Shown here piece by piece: positions 22,280 through 33,611 of a DNA stretch of 64,000 nucleotides. Where the stretch lies: NCBI RefSeq assembly GCF_042453785.1, contig NC_091667.1:36634001-36698000 (forward strand), read 5' to 3'. The translations under genes and the position numbers were made by a program. The notes beneath the pieces are model-generated. The model did not search any database, was not told where the DNA came from, and was given only the letters and a program-made list of their open reading frames with translations. The stretch's first letter is position 1, and every line of letters begins with the position of its first letter. This DNA comes from Malus domestica. Its lineage: Eukaryota > Streptophyta > Magnoliopsida > Rosales > Rosaceae.

Positions 22280-25200
22280 ATGGGGACAAGGTCCCAGCAG
22301 CAACCAGGCCGAGAGCGAACAGGGCAGGACGACGACGACATGGCCGGGGGTCAGTCCGTCTCCATGAGCGGCAGCGTGGGCTCACCCTCCAGCCGCAGCG
22401 AGCAGACCATGGCCACGCCCGTCGGCGACAACAGTTTTCTCCGATTGAACCATCCCGACGTTCACGGCGACGACGCTGGCTCCCAAGGCGCCGTTGGGTC
22501 AGTCACTTCCCTCCCTCCCTCCCTTCTCTTTCTGCTTCCGGCCTTATTAGGGCACCGAAACAAATTATTTTTATTTATTTCTGTATAATTATATATATAA
22601 TATTTATGTGCTCATTTTCTTGTTTATCTAATATTATTTCTGTTGTATGTAGTTTATTTGCTTATTAATTTGATTTTGTTTTTCATTTGAGTCCCCTGAA
22701 TCTGTGATTATATGCATGTCCACTGCATATATTCATAGAATATGCAGCCACATTGTTTAGTTTCAGAGTCCTGACTTCGGCTCTCTCGTCACCGATTTGA
22801 TTGGGTTAACTAGCACTCTACTCTATGCTACTAAGATATGGTGACGAGAGGCCACCGAAATCAGGTCTCTGATGTGTGCACATGTTTGTAAAACTTTTGT
22901 TTGATAATTGACAGTGATTCATTTACAGCACTTGTTAAATTACTTTTGAACAGTAGCAAGAAGAAGAAGCGAGGTCAACGGGCCGTGGCAGGTGATAAGA
23001 ATGGAAGAGGACTACGCCAATTCAGCATGAAAGGTGCTTCATTGATCGCCTTCGTGCCTTATCTTATTTCCTTGTTACATTCTGTTTTTCCTACCAAAAA
23101 GGTGGTTGAATTTAACTGCCTCTGTATTGCATTAAAGGGATGGACACTGTTGTTATTTTTGTCCATGGTTATACTTCGTCTACCTGATTGTCTGATTCTG
23201 AGTTGCTCGTGTCCAGTGTGCGAGAAAGTGGAGAGCAAAGGAAGAACCACTTATAATGAGGTTGGATGGTTTCTTCAAGTCAGTTTGATTGTTTTGATTG
23301 TTTGTGTTTATTGTTCTTTTTCCGTTTTGCCCTAAGAGTGCTCACTCCTGGTCCTATGTATCAAATGGATTATGCATGATATCAGGGAGCATTTCTTTCT
23401 CCTCAGTACTTGTTTGCATGTAGATACTAGTAGAGTTCATGCATATGTTGATCTAATAGGTTACTGAAGTGGGTTATTGTAGCATCCATCAAGGATTGGT
23501 AATTAACAAATTTGGATTCTTCTTTTCAAGCAACCACTTGACATGTGTGTCTGCCTGTTTGGTGCTAAATAAAGGTGATTCATAGGCTAGCATTCGCAGG
23601 CTAGTGACTCTAATGTTTCTCCTCTAACTACTGACGTGTTCCTCCTCTGATTGCTGAGGTGTTGCTTACTCCTTAGTCCTTAGACATATGTGGATGAATG
23701 ACCTTGTTGCTACAGGGGGTGGTATAATCTCAGAGGTCACTTAAATTTCATCATCATCTGAAGCTATGCTGTTTAGCGGGAGTAATGTATCAAATGCTTG
23801 CTTCGGAACAATTGTGCGAAAGTTGTTGGAGCAAAGGGGACTCATTAGGCAATGGTGTTAGCATTAAGAGAGCAGTGCATTGTGATTTAAAACTGACATA
23901 ACAGAAAATAGTTTTTCGCAAGATCCACATGTATATAAGTTCTGTTCCTTTGGCCCCCATTTGTTTCTCTTTTCTAGTTAGTGTATAACATATATCTTTT
24001 CTCAGTCTTACCAATTTTATTTTGAGACAATATTTGTTCTTTTTTTATTGGTAAAGAAGTTTGAGTACAATCTTAAACCTAAGAGTTTGAAGTGCATTCC
24101 AGGTTGCAGATGAACTTGTAGCGGAGTTCGCTGACCCTAGCAATGCTGTTACATCCCCTGATCAGGTTTGATAACTAAGCTGATACATCTGCAGTCTTCT
24201 GGGGAAAAAAAGGGAATGAACTTGCTAACTTTTTCCTGTCTTGGTTTCAAATTTATTTAGCAGCAACAAGATGATGAGAAGAACATCAGGCGAAGGGTAT
24301 ATGATGCCCTCAATGTTCTTATGGCAATGGATATTATATCTAAAGATAAAAAAGAAATACAATGGAAGGGTTTGCCTCGTACAAGCCTGAATGATATTGA
24401 AGAACTGAAGGTCTGATTGCAGTCTATTTTTTATCTCTTGTACATTAAGTGGTTTATTATCTGTTGACCATTGTAGACCAATTTTGAGATTATAAAACTA
24501 GTTATACATGTACTAAATGCAGACTGAGCGCATGGGATTGAGAAATAGGATTGAAAAGAAAGCTGCCTATCTACAAGAGCTGGAGGAACAAGTAATGAAT
24601 AGCTATTGTCAACTATAATTACTATTGTTCTGCGAAAACATGTCTGAATGATACGATGCACTCAACCATGTAGATCAGTGTCTGCACACACTAACATTCT
24701 TATCTCTTTTATCAGTACGTGGGTCTTCAAAATCTGATACAACGGAATGAGCAATTATACCACTCCGGAGATGCACCCAATGGAGGCGTGGCTTTACCGT
24801 TCATTCTTGTGCAGGCAAGTTTTCTTCTCAAGGTTTCCCTTGTTTCATGACTACACATTCTGAGAAATGGTTCAGAATATAGTACTTTTTTTACATATGA
24901 TGCATGAAAACAAAATGGTTTGGATTTGAAGAGTTGGTGTGATTTGGTTGGTTGGTTTTTGATATGTGACGTGTAACCTTCTGCTTGATACAAGATTTAT
25001 TATATTTTATACCAACTATAACCGTCATATTTCAATCCCGTTCTAAACAAGAACAAGCATATGATTAGCTTTACTTGACTAATTTGCTGCCAGAAATCCT
25101 TTTATGCAAGTTTGTTGTTATCTGGTTCTTGATTACTTCTGTTGTCACACTAATAACTCGTGCACTGATTGTGCTCTTCTTTTCCTAGATGCTTTAGAAG

Positions 25201-25878
25201 GATGTATAAGTGTTTTTCTTTTAACTTTTACCTGGAGATATCAGAAGTGCCTTAGATTATGGTCTGGCGTTTGAGTTTTCCCTAGACTCTGAGTTGCTTT
25301 ATCATGCCTCGTACTTATTATTTATGTATTTCTTTTATCCCTAGACTCGCCCTCATGCAACTGTTGAGGTGGAAATATCAGAAGATATGCAGCTTGTGCA
25401 TTTTGACTTCAATAGGTAACTTTCATTCGTATATTGTTGTAAACAGAGCGACATGACAGATGTTACTAACTTGGTAGTAACATAGCATCTATGCACAGAT
25501 TGTCCGCTGTTAATGGGCCAACTCTGTCTCTTTGTAATAGCTCAATAAGAAGTTTTTTTCAATTGTTAAAAAGTTTTGCACTCATTATTTTTCTTATCTT
25601 TTGATTTTATTTCGTCTTGTTTTTGCAGCACCCCATTTGAGCTCCATGATGACAACTATGTTTTGAAGGCAATGAAGTTTTGTAATAGGCAGCAGGGTGA
25701 TGATGCGACACAAAATTTAATTGTAGATGGAGGCGAAGGTTGTAGCATGTCGGGCATGTATCAGCCACAAATCCCTCTTTCTTCAATGCTAAACACAGCA
25801 ATTAGACCACCACCCATGTCACCACCCCTTCCCGGAATACTGAAAGCACGCGTCAAGCATGAGCACCATGGACAATAG
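22280..25878 (+). CDS. DPB: DP-type transcription factor, E2F dimerisation partner (DPB-like)
   Basis: DP proteins dimerise with E2F to control S-phase genes in the RB-E2F pathway. Nine exons: 22280-22497, 22954-23033, 23217-23260, 24103-24165, 24261-24410, 24523-24591, 24716-24814, 25345-25415, 25629-25878; 347 residues. The DNA-binding winged helix spans roughly residues 85-190, with [20 protein letters not shown], the [10 protein letters not shown] signature and [15 protein letters not shown] leucine-containing coiled coil ([20 protein letters not shown]) and the DP marked-box region follow. The tail is Pro-rich ([10 protein letters not shown]). The start of exon 2 is the least certain border. 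Intron 7 is GC-AG (CAG|GCAAGT); the nearby GT option meets a stop. The exon 5 acceptor is TAGCAG, so a one-Gln alternative is possible. Confidence 0.93.
22764..22872. repeat. Imperfect hairpin in DP intron 1
   Basis: CAGAGTCCTGACTTCGGC...TCTCTCGTCACC (22764-22793) pairs with GGTGACGAGAGG...CCGAAATCAGGTCTCTG (22840-22872), giving arms of about 30 bp with a few bulges around a loop of some 45 bases. It may be a small foldback element or a precursor-like transcript structure; the sequence alone cannot tell. Confidence 0.6.
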
Positions 25879-27373
25879 TGTTAGCATCTGTATATTGTGG
25901 AGAGTAGTTTGCCGGAAGTGAATAGGTCATCACGCACCCTCATGATTATCGTTGTTAGATATTGCCATAAGTTGGATTTAGTTTAGGTTTCAAACAGGCA
26001 GATGAGTCTTGGTTGGTTTGATGCTCGGGAGGATGTTGGCCGCGGCAAATGCTTTGCTTTGCTTTGCATGTCCAATATGTGCTATTGTAATTTTTATCCC
26101 ATTCTTTTTTAGTTTTACCGTTTTTAGGCCTCCGTTTCGTTGTAATAGAATTCAAAGTGGATTGTTTATGTAGTTTGAAGAGAATTGCCCACCTACGCTA
26201 CAAGAATAGAATCATACGATTAATTTGACAGTTTCTTCTGTACCGGTGTCCTATATTGTTGTTCATCCTTTGTCTTTCAGCGTTTGATTGTTGGTTTCAT
26301 TCATCATATGGAGTTCCATAGACTCTTAAGATTCTCACAAAGATAAAAAAAAAAACGAGTAATTTATGGAGTTCCATAGACTCGATGTGAATTTAGGCGA
26401 ATTCATTTCATAACTAAGGTAATATTTCGCCTCATTACAAGGCTTATGGTTTATCAATGCTCGATACAACAATCGTCCGCTCATGTGACAATAGTACTCC
26501 AAACCACAAGAACAAGCGAACCAAAAAGATGTCGAAACTCTTACTAATGAGTCTAGCATTAGATGCTGATTTGGGGGTTGTCCATATACCCGGCGATCCA
26601 CTACTTTCTCTCTCATTTATTTGGGTCCTAATCTCATCTCCTGGTGCTCCGAGAAGCAGCGCACAGTTTTCCGCTCCAGTGCTAAGCCTGAATATTGCTC
26701 CCTTGCTCATGCGCCACTGCCTATTACTTTTACCACGGAAAGAAAATTATAAACAAATTAAGTTCTTTTGGGGGAAAAAAAAAAGAGCGTAGTTATCAAT
26801 GTCCTTGAAAACAAGATCTTGTGAGAAGCGTTTGCACAAGTTAGAATTAGAATATCGCATAACCAGAAAAGTTAAAGAAAAGAAAAGAAAAAGGCAAGTG
26901 CTTAACATTGTGGTGTGTGGAATGGTGGACTGCCTACGATGCTTCGGCTCAAATGTGGATAACGCTGTTAAGGATGTTGAATGAGCTAAACACGTGCGAC
27001 AACGAGAACTGACAAGGCATCTAATATTATTGTTAGTGTTTGTAAATAAGCTCGAAAATAAAGGCTTCTGTCCAACAAGTTCTTCACATATGAGATGCAT
27101 GAGTTCATCAGATTTTAAACAGAATTATATAAAACCAGGACGAGTCTAAAAAGCTCCGTACAAACATCAAGCCATATAAACGGAAAACTCCGTCCTTTTT
27201 AAAACAAACACAGAATCGGGGCCGGAACGTTCAAAGTGATAGCTGGAAAAAGAAAAACAGAAAACACACACATACGAACGCGCGCGCACACAAAACAACA
27301 ATGACTTCTCACGTGAGGCAGAGTGACGGAGGTCGAATTGCTTTGGTGAGCATAGGGTGGAAAACATTCTTGC
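25879..27373. other. Convergent intergenic region, no gene
   Basis: 1.5 kb between the DP stop and the receptor-kinase stop. The two 3' UTRs should be here. Near 26300-26390 the phrase GGAGTTCCATAGACTC occurs twice (26308 and 26367), with an A-rich block between. Several open frames at 26444-27100 overlap on both strands, but none resembles a known protein. Confidence 0.5.
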
Positions 27374-30300
27374 TCAGCAAAGTTCATTCTCCTTCGAGCA
27401 GCCTTGCTTTGCCCTCCGTAAGTCTTCTAAAACTTTGAGGTATGAGTCTCTAATTGCACTCATTTTTCCAACAGCCGCATCCATATGCATCCGCTCCCTT
27501 GGTGATATTGCACAGCAAGAGAGTCCTACCCGCATCACTGCAGAAAAGCATTCCTCTAACTTTTTTTCTTTGACCGGTCTGCCATTGACACGTATTTGTA
27601 GTGCAGTTCTTTCGTGCAGTATGTCATTGCCGTATCTGCCATCGTTAACATCACCACCTGCATCGAGGTCGAGCTGTAATGAAGGGTCAACAACGTCCAT
27701 CACGTGGTCAGGCAAAGCCGTGGCTACGAATTCGTAAATGCTAAGACCCTCTTTGAACATGTCATCGGTAGGTCTCTTTCCCGTAAACATTTCTAGCAAC
27801 AATATCCCATAGCTATAAACATCTCCCAGCATAGAAACTTGGCCTCCCGTGCCATACTCTGCCATGACATACATACGATAAGATGCCGTATGCAATTGGC
27901 TATTAGAATTGACATTTTAGATTTTTATGTTACTTATTTTCCAAGAAAAAATAGGCAGTAGTATGTTTTTAATAAATGGATATTTAACTAGTTGGTTTTT
28001 TTGTAATAATTTACTAAGAACATAAAAAAGAAGTTAGAATGATAGAAACTCATACCTGGGGGAATGTATCCTATAGAACCCTTTAGTTGAGCAGATATGG
28101 TTTGACTGAAGAAGGGATCATTTGATGTTTCGAAGAGGAACTTTACTAAACCAAAGTCTCCAACATGGGCTACCATATCTTCATCAAGAAGTACATTGCT
28201 CGGCTTCAGATCGCAATGAACAATGGACGTTTCACAATGGTGGTGGAGATAATCCAACGCTGATGCAATGTCAATGGCAATATTCAATCTTTGGATAAGG
28301 CTCAATCTCTTAATCTGGGATTGCTCCTCCTCTCTTGGATACAGCCATGAGTCTAGGCTTCCATTTTCCATGAACTCAAAAACTAAGCTTTTGAAGTCTT
28401 TTCCCTGATTATCAATGCTTGAGCACGCAGTTATGATCTTGAGAAGATTACGGTGCCTTGTGTTCCTTAAAGCTTTGCATTCATCAAAGAAACTCTTTGA
28501 AGCTCCTTTTTGTTGAAGGTTTATTACCTTAATAGCGACTATTGTTCCGTCATCAGGAATTACCCCTTTAAAAACAGAACCAAAACTTCCAGTACCAATT
28601 AGATTATTCAGAGAGAACCCGTTAGTATATTCAACGAGTTTTGAGTAGGAAACTCTTGTCCAATCACTATTAGAACATGAAGTTATAGGTCTATCTCTTG
28701 ACTTTTTCAACACTAAACAAGAACCAAAGTAGCATGATAAAGCAATTATGAATGCAAGTGCACAAGCTAAGGGGATGACTACTTTTGGGGAAAGTAGTCT
28801 TCGAGATGAATGTTGTTTTTTGAGGGGGCATGTAGGAAGATGTAATTGTGGGATGCCACCACAAAGCCTATGATTTCCAAGAACTGAGACACCACTGACA
28901 TTTACAAAAATTCTTTCTTTGGGCAACTCACCCTCAAAATCATTGTATGAAAGATTGAGATACTTAAGAGCTCTAAGCTTGCTTATGAATTCAGGAATCT
29001 GCCCAGACAAGTTATTGCTTGAAATGTCAAGAGTTTCCAAGCCTTTTAAATTTTCAAGAGATTGAGGAATTGTTCCTTCAAACTTATTACCTTGCAAATA
29101 CAATCGCTCCAAACTAGTACAACTGCCGAGGGTGCTAGGGATTTCACCTGATAACTTGTTGTCTAATACATTTAGCTCCGTGAGATGCACTAGATTACCC
29201 ACCTCAAAGGGCAGTTGACCAGTCAAATAATTATAAGACAGGACTAAAGAAATTGAGAGGGTTGAAAGCTCCATAAGCTTCGTAGGTATGGTGCCCGTAA
29301 GATTGTTACTATCAAGTCCAAGACTTATTAGCTTTTTGCAGTTTCCAAGACTTGGAGGTATACTACCCTCAAAGCTATTGGACCACATGTAGAGCTCTGT
29401 CAGTGAAGTCAAGTTACCAAGTGAGAATGGGATTCGCCCAGAAAATTTGTTACATTCCAAATCCAATCCCTCTAACTTCTGAAGTTTCCCAATTTCATCC
29501 GGGACACTACCACCCAAATAGTTTAGTGTCAATCCTAGATAAGTCAAGTTTAAAAGATTTCCAATGCCGTTAGGGAGACTTCCATGTAAATAATTCCACC
29601 CCAGGCGAAGATCTTGTAGTTGGGTAGAAAGATTAGCTATGGACCCCGGGATTCGTCCTCCAAACTGATTATCGGAAAGATCCAACTCCGTTAAACTAGT
29701 ACAATTGGCCAAGAGACTTAGAAAATTCAATTCACCAGCTTTTCTATTTCCCAGTTGATTCTGTTCCAAGTTTAGCCAATCTAACCTTTGCAAGCTTCCG
29801 AGAGTATCACCGGGGACTGCCCCAGAAAAGCCATTTCCAGCAAGATCAAGCTTCTGAAGTCTAGAAGCATTTGACAACGATACAGGAATATTTCCTGTGA
29901 ATTTGTTAAAAGCACAATAAAATATTACGAGATTAGGAAGCATTGTGCCGAGATTTGGTGGTAGCTCTCCATGCAACTCGTAATTTTCAACAACACTGAA
30001 AAACTTTATGGAAGAAATATTATAGACCGAAGAAGGAACCATACCAGATAAATTATTAGCCTCAACTGAGAATAGGTCCAAGCCTGTTAGGTGCCCGAGT
30101 TCATTGCTTATAGTTCCATGGAAATTGTTGCGGCCAAGATTAAGAATTTTCAAAGAAGAAAAGTTTCCTATCCAACCTGGGATGTTTCCACTGAGATTGT
30201 TATAAAAAAGCCATAGATGATTTAGTTTCAACAATGAACTGAGTTGGTTTGGAATGGACCCAGTAATCTGATTGGATTCAAGATTAAGAAGTCTTAGTTG

Positions 30301-30783
30301 TGTACAATGTGACATATTAGCTGGAATTTTCCCACGGAAGGAATTTTGAGAAAGGTTGAGATATTGCAGGCTTCGTAAACGACCCATTTCTGGGGGAATC
30401 TCACCATGAAAGTTGTTCCTCATCAGGTTTAGTGCAGAAAGAAAGGTAAGATTTCCAATGGAAGGTGGTATGGAGCCTACCAGTTGTTGAGCTTGCAGGT
30501 TCAAACTCACGACCCTTTTGGCGGAACGGTGGCACGAAACTCCAACCCAACTGCAGAAATGGATGGACTGATTCCACAAGCTCATGACATGGAAAGGATC
30601 TTCAGTGATTTTCTTCTTGAAGTCGAGCAAAGCCAAGCGATCAGATTCATTTCCACGCAGAGACTGCTTGGAAATAGGGCTGTTAAGTGCTGCAGATTCC
30701 GGACATGTGACCATCCATAAAAGAATGAAACCATGCAGGAATTTCAATGAAACAAGCTTGCCCTTGGTAGGTGAATGCCCCAT
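27374..30783 (-). CDS. LRR receptor-like kinase, subfamily XII (Xa21/EFR-type, non-RD)
   Basis: Plasma-membrane receptor kinase of the class that perceives microbial patterns. Two exons (30783-28056 and 27858-27374), 1070 residues. The order is: signal peptide (about 1-32, core FLHGFILLWMVT), LRRNT with NESDRLALLDFKKKI and CSWVGVSC, about two dozen plant-type LRRs (LxxLxLxxNxLxGxIP), a CGGIPQLHLPTC cap, a transmembrane helix near 664-689 (IPLACALAFIIALSCYFGSC) and a Ser/Thr kinase from IGTGSFGSVFKG (about 728). The catalytic loop is HCDLKPSNVLL, with Cys in place of Arg before Asp, so it is non-RD; DFG is kept (GDFGLVKF). The single intron falls after GYIPP, as is usual in this family. Exon 2 starts at E-YGTGGQVSMLGDVYSYGI. 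It looks intact; the ligand is unknown. Confidence 0.93.
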
Positions 30784-30843
30784 ATATCCTTGTTCTAAAA
30801 CACAGAGCTAATCAGAAAATTACCAAGTTTAACGGTTCACAAA

Positions 30844-30969
30844 TGCATAAAAGAGAAATCATATAACATAGAAAAAGAATGTTTGATATGATGACCCACT
30901 AGAAGGTGCATAAAAGAGAAATCATATAACATAGAAAAAGAATGTTTGATATGATGACCCACTAGAAGG
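30844..30969. repeat. Perfect 63-bp tandem duplication
   Basis: TGCATAAAAGAGAAATCATA starts both copies (30844 and 30907), and CCCACTAGAAGG ends both. No mismatch was seen. It lies 60-190 bp upstream of the receptor-kinase ATG, so it probably sits in its promoter or 5' UTR. Confidence 0.88.
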
Positions 30970-31200
30970 TGCTGCTGCGTAGACGAGTGGGCCCCAGCAC
31001 TCCACCTTGTCGAATTCGGGAATGCTCGAGTGGAAGTAGATCCATACCAAAGCGTCCTGCAGTTCTGGGTAGTTGTTGAACAAGTTGTTGTCCCCAAGAA
31101 TGAAGATGACGTGAAGAGGAGAAAGAAAAAAAGAAACTGGCAGTATGCCCAAAAGACCGAAAAAAAAAATTAAAAAAAATTTGAACCCGTAGACCTGTTT
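30965..31200 (-). pseudogene. Unidentified coding-like fragment
   Basis: On the minus strand, one frame reads NNLFNNYPELQDALVWIYFH followed by SSIPEFDKVECWGPLVYAA. The composition is protein-like, unlike the AT-rich surroundings. It has no start or stop of its own and runs into the tandem duplication at one end. I do not recognise the family; it may be a relic of a host gene or of a transposon. Confidence 0.35.
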
Positions 31201-31347
31201 CGAACCGGCCCGTTTGAAATGGGCTGGGTTAGATTTGATTCCTAAACTCAAAATTCTTCTATTTGACCCGGCCCGTCCCGTTACATTTTAAAACGGGTAG
31301 GGTTCAGTTTCTCCAAATTTGGACCCGGCCCGGCCCGTGCCCAGCCC
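31185..31347. mobile_element. hAT-type MITE end fragment
   Basis: The stretch with AACCGGCCCGTTTGAAATGG, then CCCGGCCCGTCCCG, and finally GGCCCGGCCCGTGCCCAGCC ending CTA is typical of the CAGCCCTA terminus of plant hAT-derived MITEs. Only one terminus is recognisable. Confidence 0.5.
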
Positions 31348-32472
31348 TAGCTTGATCCTTCATCATGGTTTCAAGAAATTATTTATGCCAGGTTTCAACG
31401 GATGATAGAAAAGGATAGGTTATCCTTTTTATTTTTAATGTTTATAAGATTTGTCTGTGTCACTTGGTACTACGATTATTGGTAAGTTTTTATAAATAAA
31501 AGTGGTTTTTATAAATTTTTCACTTTATAAATTTTTTTTATGTAGCGGGGTTCAAGACTCTTCAATCTTCTAAATTAGTGTAACAATTTCAAAATTTTCC
31601 CTTCACCTTAATATTATAATTGTGAGATGAATAACGCAAAATAACTCTGCCGTAGTGGAAAAGTAGTGGTTTACTGGTTTGTGCTTAATTGTTTCGAGTT
31701 CTAACTTCTAAACATGGAGGATGCATTTTAATCGAAGTCTTGATCGAAATGGGAATGGGAGAACCAATTTCAGTTAAATTATCTTTCCCTTTTTAATTTT
31801 AGTTTTAATTTTCCCAACAAAAAATAAGAACTCTCAGCCGGCTCTCCATTCGTCCCTGGTTGGAAAAAGAATAAAAAAACATTAGTTAAATGTTGTTTCA
31901 TGAATCCAAAGTCTAAATCCAAGTCTGGAAAAAAACATCAGTTAATGATTTTTTTTATTAGAGTTCAAAGTCTGAATCCAAGTATTGATTGAAATGGGAA
32001 TGGGAGAACCAATTTTAGTTATAGTTTCTTCCTTTTTTTATTTTAGTTTTAATTTTCCAGATTTTTATGTTTTTTTTTGTTTTATTTTATCTTTAATATT
32101 AGTTAAAATCCATACAAACATCCATGTCATTTAATGAATAAATAAGAGCCATTGGATATCATGTAATCAAAAGGTTTCAAAAGAGTGTAAAAATATTTGA
32201 AAAAATATTTATCCTTTGATTCTATTTAATTCCATGTAACTAAACAAAAACCTAAACTAATAGGCCCACGCTGGAATAAACCTTTTAACCTAAAAAACAG
32301 CCCCACGATGAAGAATCCCGCAAACAAGCATTTCCAAATATAATTAGGAAGCCTAATCTACTAACAATTTTATATTTTTATTTTTGGCCTTCAAACCTCC
32401 AATAACAATTAGGAAATATACAAAATTATAAAAAGAATCACAACTAACATAAAACACGACGTATCCAATATT

Positions 32473-32772
32473 TTGCCTCATCTCCAATACGTAAATTATG
32501 CAATGGAAATGTTGAACTATTTGAGCCAAATGGTTGGTTGTTTCCCAAATGCATGGGTTGTTTATGGAATTTTGTTAACCTACCAGTTACAGTTGTATTT
32601 GCAGAAAGAATTTTTTCAAATTAAAGTTGATCAAATCTTATCTTTGATCAACCATGTCACAAGAAAGATTGAATGAGTTAGCTATTTTATCAAATGAAAC
32701 AGAACTGGTTGAAAAATTAGATTATGTAAACTTAATTAGTACATTTGCATCTAAAAACGAGGGACGTGTAAT
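32473..32772 (+). pseudogene. hAT transposase relic (C-terminal dimerisation region)
   Basis: The frame GCFPNAWVVYGILLT corresponds to the 'PNxWxxYRILLTIPVTVASAERSFSKLKLIKS' region of plant hAT/TTF-type transposases. Within the next 60 bases it shifts frame: fragments equivalent to the AERSFSKLK block and then MSQERLNELAILSNETELVEK continue in another frame. It is broken by at least one frameshift and a stop, and no other transposase part is nearby. It is a dead copy of a plain DNA transposon. Confidence 0.7.
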
Positions 32773-33611
32773 ATTTAAGTAATGTTTGTGTATTTTTCTT
32801 TTTTTTTTATATTAATTTTTATGATATTTGATGTAGAAATGAATTTTTTTTTCATGTGTCTAGCGAATTATTTTTTTTACATATAAATATACAAAGAGTC
32901 GGAGGTCAAAAAATTCTAGGGCCCACTTCGAAACCTCTAAATTCTCAAGATCAACTGACACACTCCAACCATGATATCCTGAAATATCAAGGTAGGCACG
33001 TGCGGGTTGTTCATACATTCGTTGAAGCCATTTCGTACACTAGGTTCAATTTGGCAAAATAAGGATTTGGCATGACGGCGTTTGTGTTTTTCTTCAGGGA
33101 AGGAAATGCACACCTATACTTATGCATTTATTGTCATCTTTATTACCTGATTTACGGTATGTTATGATTAGTTGTTTATGGTCTACGCGTAATGTTCTAT
33201 CAATTTCCGCTTGCTTTCAGATGGCCTCGTATAGCACAACTGGAGTGCCGAGATGATGAACTGTATTTTCATTGTCGACGCTGGGATTAAGCTCATGGAC
33301 GCTGGCTAACGTCTCAACTACATTGAAAATACTGTATGCCTATGGTATGAAGCATGAATACTTCTCAACCGCCATCAGCATCAAGATTCAAATTTATAAA
33401 AGGAAAACCTCCCCCCTCCATTGATAGGGGACAAATAATGAATAACATCATTTGTTCATGCCCAAAATTTAAAAAACCCAGCCAGGCTTCTCTATGATTC
33501 TCTCTCCAGGTAAACGTCAAGGTCCTCTACCCAGTTTACTAACCTAACCTAATAGAAACAAAACTGCCTGCCCGATAATATATGCTATGACTTAGTGGAC
33601 ATGCTATCACA

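Larger units (their letters stand above)
30784..33611. other. Intergenic with tandem duplication and hAT relics
   Basis: Upstream of the receptor kinase. Holds a perfect 63-bp tandem duplication (30844-30969), an unidentified coding-like fragment (30960-31200), the tip of a hAT-type MITE (about 31185-31347), a pair of direct repeats (31731-31818 and 31982-32060), and a hAT transposase relic (32473-32772). The stretch 33060-33360 is less AT-rich and may contain a decayed gene fragment, but I cannot name it. Confidence 0.55.
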
